Made by a program: the position numbers and the translations under genes
Notes under the pieces: generated by a model
Told to the model about the DNA's origin: nothing
The model's database searches: none
The model's input: only the letters and a program-made list of their open reading frames with translations
In this document: positions 6,762 to 13,102 of the stretch, piece after piece
How positions within the stretch are numbered: the stretch's first letter is position 1
Layout of the letters: every line of letters starts with the position of its first letter
NCBI GenBank assembly: GCA_002431805.1
Contig: DJEE01000031.1
Span: 1 to 14,135 of the forward strand
Source of the DNA: Eggerthellaceae bacterium UBA5906
GTDB taxonomy: Bacteria > Actinomycetota > Coriobacteriia > Coriobacteriales > Eggerthellaceae
Length of the DNA stretch: 14,135 bases
Direction of reading: 5' to 3'

Positions 6762-8197
6762 GCGGAAATCGCCTCTTTTGCAACGGTGACATTGGCTTGC
6801 GGTGGCGTGCTCTTCGCGATGCTGCCGTGCTCGCTTGCCGGCATCGCGCAAAAGTGCGCATAGGCTTTTGCATCGGCGCCTTGCGGCTGCTCGGCGTAGG
6901 TTTGCGGATGCGGGGCTGCCATGTTCAGGCGCCGCGCAATGTCCCATGCCGCGCGCTGTCCGAATACAAGCGCTTCAAGCAGCGAGTTGCTGGCCAGGCG
7001 GTTTTTCCCGTGCACGCCGTTGCAGCTGGTTTCGCCCACGGCGTACAGGCGCGGCATGGTGGTGGTGCTGTTACGGTCAACGTGCACGCCGCCCATGAAG
7101 TAGTGCTGCGCGGGCACCACGGGGATAGGCTCGCGCGTAATGTCGTAGCCTTCGGCCAGGCAGTGCTCGTAAATGTGCGTGAAATGCCCGGTGATTTCGC
7201 TTTGCGGCACGTTGGCGAACGACAGGCGCACGTACTGCGAGCCTTCGGCGGCCATCTGGCGATAAATGGCTTTGCTCACCACGTCGCGCGGCTGCAGCTC
7301 GTTTACGAAGCGCTTGCCGGCGGCGTTGAGCAGCACGGCCCCTTCGCCGCGGCACGATTCCGAAATCAAGAATGCGCGGCCGGGCTTGGTGGTGTACAGC
7401 GACGTGGGATGTATTTGCACGTAATCAGTGTGCTCAAGGGCGATGCCGTGTGCCCGGGCGATGCGCAGCGCGTCGCCGGTGAGGCTGGGGAAGTTTGTGG
7501 AACGCTCGTACATACCGCCGATGCCGCCGCATGCCCATACTGTGTGACCTGCGAAAATGTTCAGCTTGCGGCCGTTTTGCCCGTGTGCTGCCACGCCGCG
7601 GCATGCAGGTGCGTCCGGTGCTTCGTCCACCAAGATGTCGTCCATACAGGTGTGCTCGAGTATGCGCACGTTCGGCAGCTTTTGCACGGCGGCCAGCAGC
7701 TTTTGCGTGATTTCGGCACCGGTGGTGTCGTCGTGATAGCAAATGCGCGCGCGGCAGTGAGCGCCCTCGCGCGTGTAGCGCAGCGCGCCGGCGTCATCTC
7801 GCGCGAATTGCACGCCATAACCAACCAGGCTGTTGATAACGCTGCGGCTGGCGCGAATCATCACATCCACGCTTTCGCGACGGTTTTCGAAGTGCCCGGC
7901 GCGCAGCGTGTCCTCGAAAAACGGCGCGTAGTCGTCGGCATCGTGCTGCACGCAGATGCCACCTTGCGCCAGCATGGAGTCGCATTCGTCAACGGTGGTT
8001 TTCGCCAGCATCACCACAGACAGCTGGCGCGGCAGGTTCAGCGCGCAGTACAAGCCGGCGGCGCCGCAGCCCACGATTGCCACATCGCAGGCAATAGAAG
8101 CCGTTTCGTTTCCCCTGTCCGGTGCAAATCGGTAACCGGTTAACGATTTCGCGCAGGTTTTTCCAGTTTGCTGGTTTGTTTCGCTCATGTTCCTCAT
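6758..8197 (-). CDS. nadB: L-aspartate oxidase
   Basis: The flavoenzyme oxidises L-aspartate to iminoaspartate, which NadA uses. The 479-residue product has the FAD dinucleotide motif VAIVGCGAAGLY (39-50) and the substrate-cap elements MLAQGG (75-80) and HPTSL (263-267). It also has RGEGAVLLN (283-291), RDVVSKA (304-310), the active-site segment VVPAQHYFMGGV (360-371), and the FAD-binding AVGETSCNGVHGKNRLAS (386-403). The family is usually about 510-540 residues, with a C-terminal helical domain related to succinate dehydrogenase. Here only about 60 non-conserved residues follow the FAD domain, so that domain is missing or very reduced. The first ATG follows the nadA stop directly (TAGATG). 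A second ATG at 8188, preceded by GAGGAAC, is an equally good start and would remove three residues. Confidence 0.94.
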   Translation of the reverse strand: MRNMSETNQQTGKTCAKSLTGYRFAPDRGNETASIACDVAIVGCGAAGLYCALNLPRQLSVVMLAKTTVDECDSMLAQGGICVQHDADDYAPFFEDTLRAGHFENRRESVDVMIRASRSVINSLVGYGVQFARDDAGALRYTREGAHCRARICYHDDTTGAEITQKLLAAVQKLPNVRILEHTCMDDILVDEAPDAPACRGVAAHGQNGRKLNIFAGHTVWACGGIGGMYERSTNFPSLTGDALRIARAHGIALEHTDYVQIHPTSLYTTKPGRAFLISESCRGEGAVLLNAAGKRFVNELQPRDVVSKAIYRQMAAEGSQYVRLSFANVPQSEITGHFTHIYEHCLAEGYDITREPIPVVPAQHYFMGGVHVDRNSTTTMPRLYAVGETSCNGVHGKNRLASNSLLEALVFGQRAAWDIARRLNMAAPHPQTYAEQPQGADAKAYAHFCAMPASEHGSIAKSTPPQANVTVAKEAISA

Positions 8198-9364
8198 CTA
8201 CTTTGCGGCGTATTCCAGCATGCGCTCAAGCGTCACGCGCGCGGCGGGGGCAAGCTGGCTGTTCACGTGCACTTCGTACGGCTTGGGGTTGCGCAGGCAG
8301 GCGGCTACCTTCGGCAGCGTTACCAGGTCCATGTTCTCGCAGCGCGGTTTAGGTGTGGGGAAGTAGAAGCGCTTGTCTGTGTTTGCGCACCGCCGTTCAA
8401 GCTCGCGCAAGATGCCCGCAACCGTGCATACGATGAACTCTTGCGCGTTCGATGCGGCGGCGTGCTCGATCATGCCCTTCGTAGACCCGATAAAGTCGGC
8501 CTCTGCCAGCACGTCGGCCGGGCATTCGGGGTGCGCCATCACCACGGCATCGGGGTGGGACTCTTCCAAGTCGATCACCTGATTTGCGCTGATGGCCATG
8601 TGGCGCGGGCAGTAGCCTTTGTTCAGGATGACGTGCTTTTCGGGCAGCTGCTCGGCAACGTAGCGGCCCAGGTTCATGTCGGGGATGAACAGCAGGTTGT
8701 GCTGCGGCAGCTTGCTGCAGATGTTCACGGCGTTCGATGAGGTCACGCACACGTCCGACCACGTTTTCGCCTCTGCCGTCGAGTTTACGTAGCACACCAC
8801 GGCAAGGTCGCTGCCGTATTGTTCGCGCACGCGGTCGATGTCGGTTTTGCGGATCATGTGCGCCATGGGACAGTCGGCCGACGGTTCGGGCAGCAGCACG
8901 GTTTTGCCGGGGTTTAAAAGCTTCGCCGATTCACCCATGAATTCCACGCCGCACAGCACGATGGTTTGTTGCGGCAGGTCAACGGCCAGTTTTGCCAACG
9001 CAAAGCTGTCGCCGACGTAATCGGCTGCATCCTGCACCTCGGCCGGCACATAATAGTGCGCCAAAATCACGGCGTTTCGCTGTTCTTTCAGCTGCTCGAT
9101 TTCGCGCAGGAGTGCCTGGGTAGCAGGTGCTTGCGCGGCGGCGCTTGCTGATGGAACTTGGGCTGCGCTTTCGTTGCGTGCGTCGCTGGTTTTGCACGGT
9201 TTGCTGCGCGTTTGCTCATCGCTTGCGACGTGGGCGGTGAGCGTTTCACTTGCTTGCGCGCTTTGCGCGTCGCTTGCCTGATGCTGTTTGCTGTGCATCT
9301 GCGCGTCGTTTGCTGCGTGGGCCTGTTCTGCGGCGTTCGGCGTTGACGCGTTTGTCTCGATCAT
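8198..9364 (-). CDS. nadA: Quinolinate synthase (4Fe-4S)
   Basis: NadA condenses iminoaspartate with dihydroxyacetone phosphate to quinolinate on an oxygen-sensitive 4Fe-4S cluster. The core (about 82-388) has ILAHYYVPAEVQDAADYVGDS (100-120) and the three probable cluster ligands: C138 (LCGVEFMGE), C206 (DVCVTSSNA) and C342 (KPRCENM). It also has FIPDMNLGRYVA (226-237) and HPEC (278-281). The usual Thr-Glu of the FIVxTExGI segment reads T-V-A-G-I here (residues 314-318). The first 80 residues are a low-complexity Ala/Ser/Gln extension that contains an internal duplication. The ATG at 9364 is kept because GGAG sits 8 nt upstream and the operator lies close beyond. Starts further in would lose the leader but have no obvious ribosome site. 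First gene of the nadABC-niaR operon. Confidence 0.94.
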   Translation of the reverse strand: MIETNASTPNAAEQAHAANDAQMHSKQHQASDAQSAQASETLTAHVASDEQTRSKPCKTSDARNESAAQVPSASAAAQAPATQALLREIEQLKEQRNAVILAHYYVPAEVQDAADYVGDSFALAKLAVDLPQQTIVLCGVEFMGESAKLLNPGKTVLLPEPSADCPMAHMIRKTDIDRVREQYGSDLAVVCYVNSTAEAKTWSDVCVTSSNAVNICSKLPQHNLLFIPDMNLGRYVAEQLPEKHVILNKGYCPRHMAISANQVIDLEESHPDAVVMAHPECPADVLAEADFIGSTKGMIEHAAASNAQEFIVCTVAGILRELERRCANTDKRFYFPTPKPRCENMDLVTLPKVAACLRNPKPYEVHVNSQLAPAARVTLERMLEYAAK

Positions 9365-9417
9365 GGTTGCAACTCCAAGGGTTCGTCTGCTGTTGTTTGA
9401 CGAGGCAGTATGGCACC
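9365..9417 (-). promoter_or_regulatory. nadA leader with ribosome-binding site
   Basis: The short leader between the inverted-repeat operator and the nadA ATG contains GGAG on the minus strand (9373-9376), 8 nt from the start codon. CATACT on the minus strand (9409-9414), preceded by TGC, is a possible extended -10, but it lies 22 bp from the TTGACA at 9435-9440, which is too far for a standard promoter. Confidence 0.45.
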
Positions 9418-9451
9418 AAACTTTACAGCTGTCTTGTCAACTGTAAAGTTT
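9418..9451 (-). promoter_or_regulatory. Candidate NiaR operator overlapping the nadA promoter
   Basis: A perfect inverted repeat is seen: AAACTTTACAG (9418-9428) and CTGTAAAGTTT (9441-9451), separated by 12 bp. On the minus strand it contains TTTACA and TAAAGT 16 bp apart, a plausible -35/-10 pair, and a consensus TTGACA inside the spacer. Because of the symmetry the same hexamers occur on the plus strand. The site is the only strong palindrome in an AT-rich patch just upstream of the operon that encodes NiaR, so autoregulation by NiaR is the natural reading. I have not matched it to a published NiaR motif. Confidence 0.65.
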
Positions 9452-9507
9452 TCACTGTTTCCTCATGCGCGTTTTCTTGGCGGCCGGGATAGGAGGGGAA
9501 GTGGCGT

Positions 9508-9561
9508 TTGCGTAAAGCTATGCGATTACGTAAAGCTATACGTTTGCGTAAAGCTGTGCGT
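9508..9561. repeat. Three tandem 18-bp repeats
   Basis: TTGCGTAAAGCTATGCGA (9508-9525), TTACGTAAAGCTATACGT (9526-9543) and TTGCGTAAAGCTGTGCGT (9544-9561) follow one another without a gap. The consensus is TTRCGTAAAGCTRTRCGW. Each contains GTAAAG, also found in the nadA operator half-site CTGTAAAGTTT, about 60-110 bp away. The period of 18 bp would place sites at nearly two helical turns. Confidence 0.85.
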
Positions 9562-9599
9562 CTTTGGAATGAGGTTGCGAGTGCTTTTGCCCCCGTGTT

Positions 9600-9635
9600 C
9601 CGCTTGAAGTGCACGCCGCTGCGCACTTCAAGCGG
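9600..9635. other. Perfect hairpin, 13-bp stem and 10-nt loop
   Basis: CCGCTTGAAGTGC (9600-9612) is exactly complementary to GCACTTCAAGCGG (9623-9635) around the loop ACGCCGCTGC. No T-run follows on either strand, so it is not a standard intrinsic terminator. It could be an operator for a dimeric regulator or an RNA structure. Confidence 0.7.
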
Positions 9636-10107
9636 TAATCTGGCACGGATTGGCTGTTTCCGAAATAGCGAACGCGACGAACTCGTGAACGCCTTGCGTT
9701 CGTTACAGAATTCAATGCGATTGTGCGGCGTCTGTTCTAGCTTCGTGCAATCGACGCACGAAAGCCGCTTCTAACATTCCGAAAGCAAGCAATCTGTGTC
9801 AAAACTCGCAGCGAAGTGCGCAAGATGCAGGCAAACTCTCCGTACTCGCCCGCTTGCGAAATGCTAGGGCCCCCGTTTGCCCGCCCACCTGCGAAGTGGC
9901 GTGCCCCGCGTTTGCCCCTCGCTGTCCGTTTCGCGACTTCGCAGCTGCCCAAATGGTGCCGCCCGCGCCGCGACTTCGCCGCTTGCCTGCTAAATCCCGC
10001 ATCGCCGGTAGGTTCTACATGCATGGCGGGCCATACTGAACAGGCGCGCATTGCGCATACGGCGTGGTGGGGTGCAAAGCCCCAAGCCCGTTCCCTAACC
10101 GCAACCC

Positions 10108-10115
10108 AAGGAGGT
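10108..10115 (+). promoter_or_regulatory. Ribosome-binding site that fixes the serC start
   Basis: AAGGAGGT, a near-perfect anti-16S match, lies 6 nt before the ATG at 10122. It rules out the in-frame ATG at 9816, which would add 102 unconserved residues. Confidence 0.9.
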
Positions 10116-10121
10116 TTCAGC

Positions 10122-11204
10122 ATGGCTCGTGTGTACAATTTCTCGGCCGGTCCGGCAGTGCTCCCCGAGGAGGTGCTGTCTTCCGCCGCTGCAGAAATGC
10201 TTGATTACCAGGGCACGGGCATGTCGGTTATGGAAATGTCGCACCGTTCCGCGGCGTTCAAGGACATCATCGAAACGGCCGAGCAGGACATCCGCGACCT
10301 TATGGGCATTCCCGACAACTATCGCGTGCTGTTCTTGCAGGGCGGCGCCACGCAGCAGTTTGCGGCCATCCCGATGAACCTCATGCAGAACAAGGTTGCC
10401 GACTATATTGTGTCGGGCAACTGGTCGAAGAAGGCGTTCAAGGAGGCGAAGCTGTACGGCCAGGCCAACTGCGTGGCCAGCTCCGAGGACGAGAACTTCA
10501 CGTACGTGCCCGACGTTGACGGCCTTACCTTCAGCCCCGATGCCGATTACGTGTACATTTGCCAGAACGAAACCGTGTACGGCACGCGCTACACGCACCT
10601 GCCCGAAACCGGCGACATCCCGCTGGTGTCCGACGTGTCCAGCATGTTTTTGTCCGAGCCCGTTGACGTGACGAAGTACGGCCTGATTTACGGCGGCGTG
10701 CAGAAAAACGTCGGCCCGGCCGGCGTGGTCATCGTGATTGTGCGCGATGACCTGGTGCGCGAGGATGTGCTGCCGTTCACGCCTACCATTATGCGCTACA
10801 AAACGCAGGCCGATGCGGGCAGCCTGTCGAACACGCCGCCGTGCTACGGTATCTACATGTGCGGCAAGGTGTTCAAGTGGCTGAAGAACCTCGGCGGCCT
10901 TGAGGTGATGCAGCAGATGAACCAGGAAAAAGCCGCTATTCTGTACGACTACCTGGACCAGTCCAAGCTGTTCCGCGGCACGGCGAAAAAGGAGTTCCGT
11001 TCGCTGATGAACGTGCCGTTTGTCACTGGCAACGCCGAGCTGGATGCGAAGTTCATCGCCGAGGCAAAGGCGGTAGGCATCGAGAACATCAAGGGCCACC
11101 GCAGCGTAGGCGGCATGCGTGCAAGCATCTACAACGCCATGCCGAAGGCTGGCGTGGAGGCCCTCGTCCAGTTCATGGACAAGTTCGAACGCGAAAACGC
11201 GTAA
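10122..11204 (+). CDS. serC: Phosphoserine aminotransferase
   Basis: This PLP-dependent class V aminotransferase converts 3-phosphohydroxypyruvate and glutamate to O-phosphoserine in serine synthesis. In some bacteria it also acts in vitamin B6 synthesis. The 360-residue product matches the usual length. YNFSAGPAVLP (5-15) is the typical N-terminus. SVMEMSHRS (35-43) and FLQGGATQQF (71-80) line the PLP phosphate pocket. DVSSMFLSEP (171-180) leads to the Schiff-base lysine K195 in YGGVQKNVGPAG. NTPPCYGIYM and GHRSVGGMRASIYNAMP close the fold. The start is fixed by AAGGAGGT. No serA or serB neighbour is visible; serC stands alone, with a 650-bp upstream region and a terminator-like hairpin 79 bp downstream. 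Confidence 0.96.
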   Translation: MARVYNFSAGPAVLPEEVLSSAAAEMLDYQGTGMSVMEMSHRSAAFKDIIETAEQDIRDLMGIPDNYRVLFLQGGATQQFAAIPMNLMQNKVADYIVSGNWSKKAFKEAKLYGQANCVASSEDENFTYVPDVDGLTFSPDADYVYICQNETVYGTRYTHLPETGDIPLVSDVSSMFLSEPVDVTKYGLIYGGVQKNVGPAGVVIVIVRDDLVREDVLPFTPTIMRYKTQADAGSLSNTPPCYGIYMCGKVFKWLKNLGGLEVMQQMNQEKAAILYDYLDQSKLFRGTAKKEFRSLMNVPFVTGNAELDAKFIAEAKAVGIENIKGHRSVGGMRASIYNAMPKAGVEALVQFMDKFERENA

Positions 11205-11234
11205 CGCACGTGCCGCCCTGTCCGATGAGCTATC

Positions 11235-11311
11235 AGCCCTGCAGGGCTTCGGCTTGCTGGCTTTTTCTGGGGATTTTCACAAGCAAGAGCCTGCCACCTG
11301 GCGGGCTCTTG
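11235..11311 (+). terminator. Terminator-like hairpin region after serC
   Basis: A strong stem is formed by 11284-11295 (CAAGAGCCTGCC) and 11300-11311 (GGCGGGCTCTTG): 12 pairs, including one T-G wobble, around the 4-nt loop ACCT. Only CG and a single T follow it, so it lacks a good T-run. Upstream, a 14-bp perfect palindrome AGCCCTGCAGGGCT (11235-11248) and a T-run (11262-11266) lie within the same stretch and may contribute. Position just after serC and before an independent promoter favours transcription termination. Confidence 0.6.
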
Positions 11312-11468
11312 TCGTATGCGCGCAAGCATGCTCTGGGGCTGCCGGTTTTGGGCGGTTGATGGGCGTTCTTGGTTGCCTTTGCGGCTTGGTTGATCCCCCG
11401 CGGCTTTTTGCAAGGTTACGAATTGGGCAAATTGTCAAGCTGTGATGGGTTGTTTGCGGGTTTTGCCT

Positions 11469-11474
11469 TATACT
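11469..11474 (+). promoter_or_regulatory. Candidate -10 box for a near-leaderless mRNA
   Basis: TATACT ends 9 nt before the ATG at 11484, so transcription would be expected to start within a few bases of the start codon. No purine-rich ribosome site lies upstream of that ATG. A clear -35 is not visible: TTGTCA at 11432-11437 is too distant. Confidence 0.45.
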
Positions 11475-11483
11475 AAACGGACT

Positions 11484-12170
11484 ATGACTACCTCGTTACC
11501 ATATTTAATCTGCTCAATTCTGAGTTTTATCCCCGCCATCGTGTTGCACGAGATGGCGCACGGCTTTGCTGCCTATAAGCTGGGCGATCCCACGGCAAAA
11601 CGCGCTGGTCGTTTGTCGTTTAACCCGCTGGCGCACATTGATCCGTTCGGCACGGTCATCATGCCGTTTTTGCTCATGGCCATGAACATGCCCGTGTTCG
11701 GCTACGCAAAACCTGTGCCCTACAACCCGGCGTACTTCAAAGACCCGCGCCGCGGCGACCTTATCGTGGGCCTGGCGGGCCCTGCGGCGAACTTGCTGCT
11801 TGCCGTGCTGGCCGGCGTTATCGCGTGGGTGCTGTATGGTTTTGCCCCCGTGGCACAGTGGGTGGTGCAAAGCGAGTTTTTCCACTACTTCTACTTGATG
11901 TTCCTGCCCATGTTCGCGCTCATCAACTTGTACCTGATGTTCTTCAACTTGCTGCCCATCCCACCGCTTGACGGCAGCTCCATCTTCGCGTTTTTCATGC
12001 CGGCGAAATGGCTGCCGAAGTATTACAAGGTGCAGCAGTATGCGTTCCCCATTTTCATGATCGTGGCCATTTTGCTGCCGTATGTGCTGCACGTAAACCC
12101 GTTTGGCGTGTACTTGGACGTTACGGCGGGCAACGTGGGCAACTTGCTGTTCCCGTTCCGCATTTCGTAA
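11484..12170 (+). CDS. Site-2-protease-like M50 membrane metalloprotease
   Basis: The 228-residue, very hydrophobic protein has the zinc motif HEMAH (H22, E23, H26) in the first membrane helix. NPLAHIDPFGTVIMP lies at 47-61, and the second metal-ligand motif PLDG (D163) follows FNLLPIPP. About five or six membrane segments are apparent and there is no PDZ domain. That is the compact YwhC-like branch of the S2P family, which cuts peptide bonds within the membrane; its substrate is unknown here. The ATG at 11484 is preferred because MTTSLPYLICSILSFIP begins the family helix. The in-frame GTG at 11442 adds 14 residues, overlaps the -10 box and has no ribosome site. It is followed 16 bp later by scpA, but no functional link to condensin is evident. 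Confidence 0.9.
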   Translation: MTTSLPYLICSILSFIPAIVLHEMAHGFAAYKLGDPTAKRAGRLSFNPLAHIDPFGTVIMPFLLMAMNMPVFGYAKPVPYNPAYFKDPRRGDLIVGLAGPAANLLLAVLAGVIAWVLYGFAPVAQWVVQSEFFHYFYLMFLPMFALINLYLMFFNLLPIPPLDGSSIFAFFMPAKWLPKYYKVQQYAFPIFMIVAILLPYVLHVNPFGVYLDVTAGNVGNLLFPFRIS

Positions 12171-12186
12171 AGAAGGCGCACGTCCT

Positions 12187-12981
12187 GTGTCGTATCGCGT
12201 TCGTACCGACAGCTTCGAGGGACCGTTTGACCTGCTGCTTTACTTGGTAAGCAGGCAGAAGGTGGACATCGGGGCTATCAACATCACCGAAATTGCCGAC
12301 CAGTATTTAACCGAGGTTTCGCGCCTGCAAAACCTGGATTTGGACGTTGCCAGCGATTTTTTGCTGGTGGCAAGCACGCTTCTGGAAATCAAGGCCGACA
12401 GCTTGCTGCCGCGCGAGCAGGTGCAGCTTGACGACGACATCGCCGAGTTGGCCCCTTCGGAAGCGCGCGACATGCTGGTTGAGCGCTTGCTGGAGTACAA
12501 GCAGTTCAAAAACGCCGCTGCGGCGCTGTATGCGCGGTTCGAAGCCGAAAGCCGCATGCATCCACGCCCGTTCGGGCCTGATGCCAGCTTTCTGAACCTG
12601 ATGCCCGACTTTTTGCGCGACGTGTCGCTTGACTCGCTGGCGCTTTTGGCGGCGCGCGCTTTGGCGCGTCGCGAGGTGTTTTTGCTGGAAAGCGAGCACA
12701 TTGCCGCTAAGCCTATCCCCGTGGAAGTGCACGTGCGCGCTATTCACCAGCGCATCAAAAATCTCAAGGAGCTGCATTTCTCGCAGCTGGTCAGCAAAGA
12801 CACGCCCACGCCGTTGGTAGTGGTCACGTTTTTGGCCGTGCTGGAGCTGTACAAGCGCTCTATGGTGCGCGTAACGCAAGATGAGCTGTTCGGCGACATC
12901 AACATTACCTATATAGAGGGTTCGGGCGAGCTTTTGCTTGACGGCGACGACGCGCTCACGTCGGTAGGTGAAGAAACGTAG
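12187..12981 (+). CDS. scpA: Segregation and condensation protein A (kleisin)
   Basis: ScpA bridges the two heads of the SMC dimer and, with ScpB, forms the condensin that compacts and separates chromosomes. The 264-residue product opens with YRVRTDSFEGPFDLLLYLVSRQKVDI, the hallmark N-terminal helix region that binds the SMC neck. ITEIADQYL and FLLVASTLLEIKADSLLP follow (about residues 54-77). The C-terminal winged helix (about 190-255) contains VVVTFLAVLELYKRSMVRVTQDELFGDI, which contacts the SMC cap. The start is GTG at 12187, with AGAAGG (12171-12176) 10 nt upstream. An in-frame ATG at 12103 lies inside the protease gene and is rejected. The expected partner scpB is next but separated by 121 bp that hold a palindromic element. 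Confidence 0.94.
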   Translation: MSYRVRTDSFEGPFDLLLYLVSRQKVDIGAINITEIADQYLTEVSRLQNLDLDVASDFLLVASTLLEIKADSLLPREQVQLDDDIAELAPSEARDMLVERLLEYKQFKNAAAALYARFEAESRMHPRPFGPDASFLNLMPDFLRDVSLDSLALLAARALARREVFLLESEHIAAKPIPVEVHVRAIHQRIKNLKELHFSQLVSKDTPTPLVVVTFLAVLELYKRSMVRVTQDELFGDINITYIEGSGELLLDGDDALTSVGEET

Positions 12982-12999
12982 GCAGCGGCGGCGCGCAGC

Positions 13000-13088
13000 G
13001 TGAACACGGGGACGGAGGTGGTGTTCACGGTTAGCCTTTGCATTCCCAATTGATTGCTGTGAACACCCGCTCCGTCCCTGTGTTCACG
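13000..13088. repeat. REPIN-like palindromic element, copy C, between scpA and scpB
   Basis: The left arm (13000-13028) and right arm (13059-13087) both have GTGAACAC - 13 nt - GTGTTCAC, with GGGACGGA centres in opposite orientation. The core (13029-13058) has CCTTTGCATTCCCA, matching copy A on its minus strand. This is the best-preserved copy together with A. It starts 18 bp after the scpA stop and ends 2 bp before the scpB ribosome site, so a co-transcript would carry a large hairpin between the two partners. Confidence 0.85.
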
Positions 13089-13102
13089 TAGGGAAGGGTG
13101 CT

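Larger units (their letters stand above)
9452..10107. other. Long intergenic region between divergent nadA and serC
   Basis: About 650 bases lie between the operator and the serC ribosome site without a convincing gene. Open frames here are short or Arg-rich, lack ribosome sites and show no protein family. The stretch contains three tandem 18-bp repeats (9508-9561), a perfect 13-bp hairpin (9600-9635) and an imperfect inverted pair (about 9645-9702 against 9730-9797). It also has an imperfect direct repeat of GCGAARTG...GTTTGCCC (9856-9883 and 9891-9918). A small hairpin TGGGG/CCCCA (10068-10084) stands just upstream of serC. No riboswitch or T-box consensus was recognised. Confidence 0.6.

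Noticed and set aside
6762..6947. A longer start for nadC inside nadB
   Set aside because: The added 62 residues are Arg/Ala-rich, out of frame with nadB, and the ATGA junction gives the expected start.
6797..8143. A 448-codon open frame on the plus strand, antisense to nadB
   Set aside because: It is the shadow of a high-GC gene on the other strand; no ribosome site and no family features, while nadB has all its motifs.
9508..9561. CRISPR array
   Set aside because: Repeats are only 18 bp and abut without spacers; no cas gene in the window.
9600..9635. Intrinsic terminator
   Set aside because: No T-run on either strand after the stem and no gene ends nearby.
9508..9774. An 88-codon plus-strand frame starting at the tandem repeats
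   Set aside because: Starts with TTG without a ribosome site; the repeating Leu-Arg-Lys-Ala reading follows from the 18-bp DNA repeat, and the rest has no recognisable features.
9816..10121. An in-frame 102-codon N-terminal extension of serC
   Set aside because: AAGGAGGT directly before the ATG at 10122 and the normal SerC N-terminus there; the extension is Pro/Ala/Arg-rich without likeness to any domain.
10000..10121. T-box or riboswitch leader for serC
   Set aside because: No T-box consensus, no recognisable aptamer core; only a small TGGGG/CCCCA hairpin.
10095..11099. A 334-codon minus-strand frame across serC
   Set aside because: His/Val/Arg-rich composition typical of antisense reading of a GC-rich gene; serC is clear.
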